From contig NZ_CP081150.1 in NCBI RefSeq assembly GCF_019665765.1, positions 248,001 to 312,000 of the forward strand: DNA of 64,000 nt, written 5' to 3'. Numbering within the stretch: position 1 is the stretch's first letter; every line of letters starts with the position of its first letter. Position numbers and translations under genes: made by a program. The notes beneath the pieces are model-generated. The model saw only the letters and a program-made list of their open reading frames with translations, searched no databases and was not told where the DNA came from. The DNA is from Deefgea tanakiae. Lineage in GTDB: Bacteria; Pseudomonadota; Gammaproteobacteria; Burkholderiales; Chitinibacteraceae. Shown here in pieces: positions 54,997-61,962 of this stretch.

Positions 54997-57900
54997 TTAA
55001 TACACCACCAAACTCTTACCACCCGCCGTCTTCTGGACCAAAATCTTCGTCGCAATTCGTTCCGTCATTTCCTGCACGTGCGATATCACGCCGACTTTTC
55101 GGCCCATCGCTTGTAATCCATCCAGTGCATCCATCGCGACGCGTAGCGTTTCGGCGTCGAGGCTGCCGAAGCCTTCGTCGATGAAGAGCGATTCAACGCG
55201 CACGCGGTTGGATGACAGTGAGGCCAGACCCAAGGCCAGCGCCAGCGAGACGAGGAAAGATTCGCCGCCGGAGAGCGAATGCACCGAGCGCGCTTCATCG
55301 CCCATGTCTTGGTCGATCACCATCATCGCCAGCGTGTCGTTGATGCGTTGCAAGCGGTAGCGGCGCGAGAGTTGCTGTAAATGGCGGTTGGTGTAGGCGA
55401 GCAGTACGTCGAGCGTGTATTGCTGTGCGTAGTTTCTGAATTTTTTGCCGTCGGCTGAGCCGATTAAGTCACCGAGCTGCGCCCAGCGGCGTTGTTGGGT
55501 TTCTTGCGCGGCGATCTCGGTGAGTAGGCCAGCGGCGGTGCTGCGGCGTGCTTCGTCTTGGGCGATTTGCAATTGCAGCGCGGTGGCGGCGGTCTGAGCG
55601 GTTTGTTGCGCGGCGCTGATTTGCGTGGCTTGTGTTTCTAGCTCTGCCAAGCTTGGCGCAGGGCTGTGTTCGCTCGCAAACTCTTCGCTCGCTGTCTCTG
55701 GCTGTAGTGCGGCATGCGCGGTTTGTTGGCTGAGGCGTTCTTGCATGATGGTGTTGGCTTGCGCCAGCGTAGCATCCAGCGCCAGTAGGGCGGCGCGCTC
55801 TTGCGCTAACCATGCGGCATCAAACGCCAGCCATTCGCGCAAGCGGGCTTCGGTCAATCTTTGCGGCGACAAGCCGAGCCAGTGATCGAGCTGCTGCTGG
55901 GCGGTGTGCTGGGCTGCTGCGGCTTGCGCTTGCTGATTTTGCGCCTGCGTGAGGGCTTCTTGGGCGCGGGTGGCTTGCTGTGTTGCGGCTTGAAAGTCTT
56001 GCTGGGCTTGGTGGTGCGCTGCTTTGGCGTGCGCCAAGGTTTGCGCCAATTGCGCTTCAACGGCGTGTACGGCTTGCCCTGCAAATAAGCCCGAGCGCTC
56101 AGTGCTTAGGGCCGCTATGGCGGCGTGTTCGGCTTGGTGCTGCTCGCTGAGTTGTTGCTGCGCCAGCGTGGCTTTGTCATTCGCTTGGCGTATAGCGGCC
56201 AGCGCTTGGGCGAGTAGCTCGGTGTCTTGCTGGCCTTTGAGGTAGGCGCTGTGCTGCATCGACCATGTTTGCGCCATCTGCTGCCACTCGGCCTGCATCG
56301 CTGCGGGATTATTGGCCCAGCTCAATTGTAAATCGGCCCAATCACGACCATCGGGAAAGTGCTGCAGCGCGGGCGCGAGTTGCGCCAACATGCGCTCAAC
56401 CCGCTGGCTTTCTTGCTGCTGCGTGGCCTGTGCCGTAGCGAGCTGGGCGCTGATTTGCACCAGCGCCGCTTGCTGGGTTTGGACAAGGTCTTTTTGCGCT
56501 TGATGCGCTTGGTTGGCTTGCTCGTAGCGGGTTTGCGCGGTTTCTTTGACTTGCAAAGCCTGTTGCCAAGCCTGCTCTTTGGCGCTGATGGACTCAATCT
56601 GTGTTTGCAGTGCGCTTGTTTGTGCGGCGAACCAGGCCGCGATTTGCGCGGCATCGTCAAGGCTGGCGATTTCAGTATGCAGCGGGTGCGCCGCCCATTG
56701 CTTGCGCAATGCGGCGATGCTGGTGTTGAGGGTGCTCAGTTCAGCATCCAGCAATTGTGCAGTGCGCTGCAGATTGCTCAGCTCGGCGGTGAGCGTGGCT
56801 TGCTGCTTGAGCGCGGTTTGCTGCTGTTGGCGGCAATCGGCAACTTCGGCTTGCAGCCCCACCAGTAGCGTATGCAATTGCGGGTTTTCAGTGGCATAGG
56901 GGTGATCCAATGCGCCACACACCGGGCAGGGCGCATCCGGCTGCAAGCTTTCGCGCAGTGTTTCTACATTCTGATTGCATGCGGCTTCGGCCAGCTTGAG
57001 GGCGCGCTCGGCTTGCATCAGCGCCGCAGCGAATATCGGCAGTTGTGTGCTGGCTTGCGCCAAACCGTGTTCAGATTGTTGCCGACTGGTTTGATTTTCT
57101 TGTTGCTGCGCAGTGAGTTTAGCGACTTGCCTTGTGTGCTCACTCAGTCGCTGCAACAGCGATTCGGCGTTTGTTAAATCTTCGCGCCGATTGGCGCATT
57201 GGGTTTTAGCTGCGGGCAGTGCGCTGATGTCGATGCTGGCCAATTGCGCGTTGGCGGTTTGCCGATGTTGCTCGGCAGCCTGTGCGGCGAATTCAGTGCT
57301 GGCTAGTGCGCTGCTGGCCTTGGCAATGCTGTCGCTGAGCGCTTGGGTGTCTTGTGCCAACTGTATTTGCGTTTGGCTAGCTTGTTGGGCGGCGATCTGT
57401 GCTTGCGCAGCTTGCTGGAGTAATACCTGATACGCAGGCCAATTTTCGGCTAGATTTTTACTGTGGGTATTTGACTCTAGCCATTGCTTGGTATTGTCTA
57501 GAAGCAAATACCCATTGCTGAGTTCGGCCTGCTTTTTTGCTTGCTCTTGGGTGCTGGCGGCAAGGGTGAGTTTGGCTTGGTCTAGATTGCTTTGCAGTAC
57601 ATTTAGAGCAGGCAAGCGTGCTTCGATACTCGCATCGAGCTTTTTGGCTGCGTCGAGCTGCGGCGCAGCGGCGCTTTGCGCTTGTTCGGCAGCGGTGTAT
57701 TGGCTTTGTGTGAGTTGCAGCGCGGTTTGACTGCTGGTGCTGGCGGCGTTGGCCGATTCAAGCTGGCTTTGACTCACTGCAATCGTTGTCTGCGCTTGCG
57801 CTACCGCGCCGCTGCTGCGATCTAGCTCGGCAATCAGTGGTCTGGCCGATTGCACCGCATCGAGTTGCTGCAGTTGCTCGCGCCGGGGCGCGGCCTCTGC

Positions 57901-58764
57901 ATGGATGTGTTCTGCATTTTGTTTGTTGAGCTGCGCGGTATGCACGCTTTGCGTGATTTTTTCAGCGTCTTGGTGCCAGCGGATTGCGCTACTGAGCTGC
58001 GCGAGCTGCAAATCCAGCGCCGCGAGTTGCTGCTGCGCGGCTTGGCTTTCAAGATCAATCGCCTTGCGGGTTTCACTATCGAGCGGTTTTTGATCGGCAA
58101 GGCGGTCATTAATCCGTTGCAAAGCTTGCAGCTCTAATTTGGCGCGGGCAAAAGCGCGTTGCGAGAGCACGCTATAAATCGTGCTGCCGGTCAGCGTTTC
58201 GAGTAGCTCGCCGCGCTCGTTATCGTCGGCTTTTAAAAAGCTGGAAAACTCATTTTGCGCCAGCAACACGGCGCGGGTGAATTGCTCAAAACTCAGACCA
58301 ATACGCTGGATGATTTCGGCTTTCACCTCGCGATTGGTGCCGCCAATCGGCTGCAATTCCGGTAGCTGGTGTAAGGTCATTTTGCTAGCTTGCAGGCTGC
58401 CTTTGATGCTGCCGCGCGCACGGCGTACGCTCCAGCGCGATCGATAGGTCGCGCCATCGTTGCCGACAAAATCAACCTCGGCAAAACCCTCAGCACAACC
58501 GCGGCGCAAGAGATTGGCCGCGTCTTGGTGCGTGATCAGATCCGTGCCATCGGGCAACGTTTTGCCGCCACCGGCTTTCAGCAGGCGCGGCGTGCTCTCA
58601 TACAGCGCCATGCACAGCGCATCGAGCAGGGTGCTTTTGCCCGCGCCCGTTGGGCCGCTAATGGCAAACAGCCCAGCTGATTTGAGCGGCTCTTGCTCAA
58701 AATCGACACCAAAATCACCAGCCAGCGAAGCCAGATTTTTACCGCGAATAGCGAGGATTTTCAT
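54997..58764 (-). CDS. sbcC: Exonuclease subunit SbcC
   Basis: A 1255-residue SMC-like ATPase. N-terminal Walker A GPTGAGKSTLLDAL, very long Gln/Ala-rich coiled coils with the zinc hook CPVCGALDHP near residue 613, and a C-terminal half with signature LSGGESFLVSLALALGLA, Walker B LFIDEGFGSLD and ISHV. With SbcD it forms the Mre11-Rad50-like complex that cuts hairpins and protein-blocked DNA ends. Its start overlaps the sbcD stop (ATGA). The coiled-coil arms are strongly Gln-rich, giving long false frames on the other strand. Confidence 0.96.
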   Translation of the reverse strand: MKILAIRGKNLASLAGDFGVDFEQEPLKSAGLFAISGPTGAGKSTLLDALCMALYESTPRLLKAGGGKTLPDGTDLITHQDAANLLRRGCAEGFAEVDFVGNDGATYRSRWSVRRARGSIKGSLQASKMTLHQLPELQPIGGTNREVKAEIIQRIGLSFEQFTRAVLLAQNEFSSFLKADDNERGELLETLTGSTIYSVLSQRAFARAKLELQALQRINDRLADQKPLDSETRKAIDLESQAAQQQLAALDLQLAQLSSAIRWHQDAEKITQSVHTAQLNKQNAEHIHAEAAPRREQLQQLDAVQSARPLIAELDRSSGAVAQAQTTIAVSQSQLESANAASTSSQTALQLTQSQYTAAEQAQSAAAPQLDAAKKLDASIEARLPALNVLQSNLDQAKLTLAASTQEQAKKQAELSNGYLLLDNTKQWLESNTHSKNLAENWPAYQVLLQQAAQAQIAAQQASQTQIQLAQDTQALSDSIAKASSALASTEFAAQAAEQHRQTANAQLASIDISALPAAKTQCANRREDLTNAESLLQRLSEHTRQVAKLTAQQQENQTSRQQSEHGLAQASTQLPIFAAALMQAERALKLAEAACNQNVETLRESLQPDAPCPVCGALDHPYATENPQLHTLLVGLQAEVADCRQQQQTALKQQATLTAELSNLQRTAQLLDAELSTLNTSIAALRKQWAAHPLHTEIASLDDAAQIAAWFAAQTSALQTQIESISAKEQAWQQALQVKETAQTRYEQANQAHQAQKDLVQTQQAALVQISAQLATAQATQQQESQRVERMLAQLAPALQHFPDGRDWADLQLSWANNPAAMQAEWQQMAQTWSMQHSAYLKGQQDTELLAQALAAIRQANDKATLAQQQLSEQHQAEHAAIAALSTERSGLFAGQAVHAVEAQLAQTLAHAKAAHHQAQQDFQAATQQATRAQEALTQAQNQQAQAAAAQHTAQQQLDHWLGLSPQRLTEARLREWLAFDAAWLAQERAALLALDATLAQANTIMQERLSQQTAHAALQPETASEEFASEHSPAPSLAELETQATQISAAQQTAQTAATALQLQIAQDEARRSTAAGLLTEIAAQETQQRRWAQLGDLIGSADGKKFRNYAQQYTLDVLLAYTNRHLQQLSRRYRLQRINDTLAMMVIDQDMGDEARSVHSLSGGESFLVSLALALGLASLSSNRVRVESLFIDEGFGSLDAETLRVAMDALDGLQAMGRKVGVISHVQEMTERIATKILVQKTAGGKSLVVY

Positions 58765-60005
58765 TGCGCATCCTCCGTATCCAGCATCAGCTCAGCAAAG
58801 GCGGCCACCAGCTCGGTCGGCGCGTCGGCAGCAAATTTTTGCTGGTAGAGCCGCGCAAAAATGGCGTCGGGCTGCAATTGTTCGAGTTCGGCTAAGGCTT
58901 CCGTTTCGCTTGGCGCATTTTTGCTTGCGCTGAAACTGGTTTCAATTTTGGCTAGGCGTACGGGTTTGCCTTCGAGCGCGGCTTCGATTTGCGCGCGTAA
59001 TCCCGGCTCAGGCTCATCGAGCCGCACCCGTACTTCTAAATAGGGGTGTTGCTGTGGGGCTAAATCGTCTGCAAATTCTAAAGCAGTGAGTTCGCTCAGC
59101 ACTGCGGCCAGTGGTGCTGGCTTTGCTGGAATTCGCAGCAGCTCCACCGCGCGCGGAATTGCTAGCGGGGTAATTTCGCTGGCGGTTTCGCCATCGAGAT
59201 CAATGCGCAGCACTTGATGCGGATAGGCCACTTCGGCAAACGACATCGGGATCGGGCTGCCGCAGTATCGAATGTGATCCTGTTTACCGACGGTTTGGGC
59301 TAGATGAAGATGGCCGAGCGCGGCATAGGCGATATTCGCGTCAAACATACTTGCAGACAGCGGTTCCGTGCCACCGATGACAATCGGCCGCTCGGAATCT
59401 TGCGATATTTCGCCGCCGACCATATGGCAATGGCCGAGTGCAATAATAGGCTGGCCTAGTTGGCGAAGGCTCAGCGCATGCTGCAATGCTTGTTGGTACA
59501 GCAACGTAATGCCCGCCATATATGGATCGCGGCCTTCGGGTAGATCAACAAGTCGTGGCACATCGCCGGGGCGCAGAAACGGAATCGCCAAGCACCAAGC
59601 GGCAATTTCGCCGTGTCGGTTTTTGAGTGGCACGATGAGGCGATTCAGATCAACGTCGCCCTCTGCGGTGCGCGGAACAAAGCCGATCACACAGGCGTCC
59701 ATCGCCTCTAAAAACGGCGCAGGCGCTTCAAGCCGGCCGGGCGAATCATGATTGCCCGCGATGATGACAATATTCAAATGCGGAACGCGCGTTTTGGCCT
59801 GCTGCAAAAAGCGGTAAAACTGTTTTTGAGCAGCCGCCGATGGATTGGCATTGTCGAAAATATCACCGGGAATAAGCAAGGCATCGGCTTGTTCAGCCAC
59901 CAAGGTGTCGAGTAACCAATCTAAAAAACACTGATGCTCAAAATCGCGTTCGAAAGAATGGAGTGTCTGGCCGAGATGCCAGTCCGAGGTGTGTATAAGG
60001 CGCAT
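58761..60005 (-). CDS. sbcD: Exonuclease subunit SbcD
   Basis: A 414-residue Mre11-type metallophosphatase nuclease. Metal-binding motifs in order: DWHLGQ, GDIFDN, AGNHDS, and the GHCHM and LGHLH segments. The C-terminal region binds SbcC. First gene of the sbcD-sbcC pair; overlap of 4 bp with sbcC. ATG at 60005 gives the family start MRLIHTSDWHLGQ. Confidence 0.96.
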   Translation of the reverse strand: MRLIHTSDWHLGQTLHSFERDFEHQCFLDWLLDTLVAEQADALLIPGDIFDNANPSAAAQKQFYRFLQQAKTRVPHLNIVIIAGNHDSPGRLEAPAPFLEAMDACVIGFVPRTAEGDVDLNRLIVPLKNRHGEIAAWCLAIPFLRPGDVPRLVDLPEGRDPYMAGITLLYQQALQHALSLRQLGQPIIALGHCHMVGGEISQDSERPIVIGGTEPLSASMFDANIAYAALGHLHLAQTVGKQDHIRYCGSPIPMSFAEVAYPHQVLRIDLDGETASEITPLAIPRAVELLRIPAKPAPLAAVLSELTALEFADDLAPQQHPYLEVRVRLDEPEPGLRAQIEAALEGKPVRLAKIETSFSASKNAPSETEALAELEQLQPDAIFARLYQQKFAADAPTELVAAFAELMLDTEDAQ

Positions 60006-60152
60006 GCCGCTGTCCGATAGTCTGCGGATTGCCCGCAGGGTTTTACATAGTTGGACAGCAATATATCGTATATTGACGAGCTAAATAACGTGAGAGTCAG
60101 TTTATTTATGCTTTATTGATATTGGTTTGATTTGAGTTTGAGAAAACGAAGA

Positions 60153-60199
60153 CAACAAAAAACCCCGCGAAGCTAAGCTTGTCGGGGTTGATGTTTTTT
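60153..60199. terminator. Bidirectional hairpin terminator
   Basis: AACCCCG (60161-60167) pairs with CGGGGTT (60183-60189); the inside AAGCT/AGCTT also pairs. T runs flank both sides, so it can end the leftward mntA-hepT transcript and anything coming rightward. Confidence 0.75.
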
Positions 60200-60269
60200 G
60201 TGCAACACGGGACTCGGTTTTTGGTCTGTATGCCTTGTTTTCATTAGATATGAAATTTATTTTTTGGCT

Positions 60270-60293
60270 AATGGGGACAGGAATGGGGACAGG
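60270..60293. repeat. Two exact tandem copies of a 12-bp motif
   Basis: AATGGGGACAGG occurs twice in a row (60270-60281, 60282-60293). It lies just past the 3' end of the toxin-antitoxin pair, near the presumed island edge. Confidence 0.85.
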
Positions 60294-60334
60294 TTTGTAC
60301 CTTGCTGCTGCGCTAACACCATAATACATGCCGT

Positions 60335-60760
60335 TTAGGGGGCAGGTGTCTGATCCTTTAATAGTAAGGTTTGGCTGTAAATTAAAAAATCTTCAAGATG
60401 TTGAGTGATTACTGCAATCGTGATTGGGAGCTGTAAGGTCTGATAGTCATGGACTGCGATATTTCTAAACCCCACCATTTTTTGCAGACTCGTTGCCAAC
60501 TCTGCATCGATCCATTTAGCTGTGGCAAGTAAGGTAAATACATCACGGGCGCTTTGTGGTACGCCTAATTTCTCACGGCGAATTAAATGTTGCCCCATAT
60601 CGAGTGCTGCTTCACAGGCGCGTTGAATATTTAGGATTGCTGCATCTTGGCGAGTGAAGTCAGTATCAAAGCTAGCTACGTCTTTATGATATTCCTCTCT
60701 AGCACGCATCACGCAACGCTCAATCGTCGCCGCTTTATTGATTAAAACATCATCAGCCAT
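60335..60760 (-). CDS. hepT: HepT-family HEPN ribonuclease toxin
   Basis: A 141-residue all-helical HEPN protein (DUF86). The active site RNIAVHDY matches R-x4-H-x-Y exactly. HepT toxins cut RNA and are neutralised when MntA-type antitoxins transfer AMP to the Tyr of this motif. The ATG at 60760 has GAGG upstream and is inside the antitoxin gene's last 8 bp, so the two are translationally coupled with the antitoxin first. Confidence 0.92.
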   Translation of the reverse strand: MADDVLINKAATIERCVMRAREEYHKDVASFDTDFTRQDAAILNIQRACEAALDMGQHLIRREKLGVPQSARDVFTLLATAKWIDAELATSLQKMVGFRNIAVHDYQTLQLPITIAVITQHLEDFLIYSQTLLLKDQTPAP

Positions 60761-61178
60761 ATACGTTACCTCGTTGCCCAATATCGGTGAGTACACCGGC
60801 TCGTGCCGTGTCTAGATTAGTTTTTTCACTCAAAATGAAACTTTCGAAAATGGCTGCTTGCGAGTCCCGCGCCCACAATCGTTGCCCTTGGGTGATGACT
60901 TGATATTGCATCACTGTTGAAGCTTGGCGCAAGTCAATCAGATCGACATCTCGATTGATTACCGTTGCAATGGCTTGCCCAACTTCCCATAAAGCGACAG
61001 GCTCACTATTTCCTGCTAACAAGACAGCAAGATCAACATCGCTTTGCGCGTGAGCTTCGCCCTTGGCAAAACTGCCAAATAAATAGACAGCGAGCAAATT
61101 GGGATATGTGCTTTGGAGTTGCGCCAAGATACTTGCCAAGGGCAAAGATATTGATGGATTTTGCACGGTTACTGACAT
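60753..61178 (-). CDS. mntA: MntA-family nucleotidyltransferase antitoxin
   Basis: A 141-residue minimal nucleotidyltransferase with GSFAKGEAHAQSDVDLAV, the GS-x10-DxD motif of the MNT family, and a third conserved Asp region in RDVDLIDLRQAS. It AMPylates and silences HepT. The start at 61178 (MSVTVQN) is the best fit to the family; an in-frame ATG at 61217 would add 13 residues. Neither start has a strong ribosome-binding site. Confidence 0.9.
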   Translation of the reverse strand: MSVTVQNPSISLPLASILAQLQSTYPNLLAVYLFGSFAKGEAHAQSDVDLAVLLAGNSEPVALWEVGQAIATVINRDVDLIDLRQASTVMQYQVITQGQRLWARDSQAAIFESFILSEKTNLDTARAGVLTDIGQRGNVYG

Positions 61179-61269
61179 GTGTGGATCCAAGAGGAGTATG
61201 TGATCGCAGTGTTCCATTATAAGCGGTTCTAGGCGGAATTGATTTTTTCAGTTTACTTCGGATGCCATC

Positions 61270-61463
61270 GAATCACATACCGGCCACAAATGTGGTAACC
61301 GCATATAACTTAGAAACGCATAACACTTTTAGCCGAGCGGCAACCCATGCTCGAATGGTGGGTAGATTATTTAGATCTGCTGGAAGATGGTAAATGGGTT
61401 GAGCCTAGTGAATTTAAGAGTAGCCCAATTCACGAGGTGCCAGCGTTGAAGCTTGTTGGTTGA
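61270..61463 (+). pseudogene. Frameshifted C-terminal remnant of a tyrosine recombinase (integrase)
   Basis: One frame reads VVTAYNLETHNT (from about 61294), and after a frame change near 61322-61332 the next reads LLAERQPMLEWWVDYLDLLE, then continues to a TGA at 61461-61463. Together these match the C-terminal pattern AYNRAEYLEERRxMMQWWADYLD of phage/island integrases of the P4 kind. The catalytic domain is absent. It marks a decayed integration event between the toxin-antitoxin pair and the AT-rich gene to the right. Confidence 0.7.
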
Positions 61464-61962
61464 TTTGCTTCGAATATTCTTAATAATGAGTTCAAATAAA
61501 CCATTGGCCTTAATGACTGCACGATGTCGTGATTCGGTAGCCGATTTCTAAGCTGTAAACATAGATAAGCAATTGACTGAATTGTAATTATTATTTTTTT
61601 TGAGTGCTCTAATCTGTTGTTTACTTGCAATAGCATTACTCTGTTGATTGCTGCGGTGCAACTTCTGTTATGAACTTGGTGACCATTATAACAAAGCAGG
61701 ATTTGTCGTATTTTGGCAACATTTTTATTTGACTACATTCCTTACTCGACGTGAAGGTATTTGCAGGTGTAGTGTATAAGCATATTGTTATATACCGTGG
61801 CATGCACATTTAGAACTCTAAATCATAGAGCTATCAATCTTGTCGTACATAATCAAGAAAATACATTTGTGTATTTGTTAAGTAAATTTTGGATGTGAAA
61901 CAATTTAAATTACAAATTTTTAATTGCTTTTCTTTGGATGGCTGGATTATTAAGGGTTTAGC
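61464..61962. other. AT-rich non-coding gap
   Basis: About 500 bp with no gene I can support. It presumably holds the promoter of the gene starting at 61963. There is no clear Shine-Dalgarno beyond AAGGG at 61952-61956. Confidence 0.6.

Larger units (their letters stand above)
60006..60334. other. Gap between sbcD and the hepT gene
   Basis: AT-rich, no credible gene. It holds the sbcDC promoter side, a bidirectional hairpin terminator (60153-60199) and a 12-bp tandem repeat (60270-60293). Confidence 0.6.

Noticed and set aside
55000-58700. Many long reading frames on the plus strand opposite sbcC
   Set aside because: They mirror the Gln/Ala-rich coiled coil of SbcC and encode low-complexity Ala/Ser/Cys-rich peptides with no start signals or family similarity.
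61430-61636. Leftward 68-codon frame
   Set aside because: It overlaps the integrase remnant, is AT-rich without a ribosome-binding site, and shows no family pattern.
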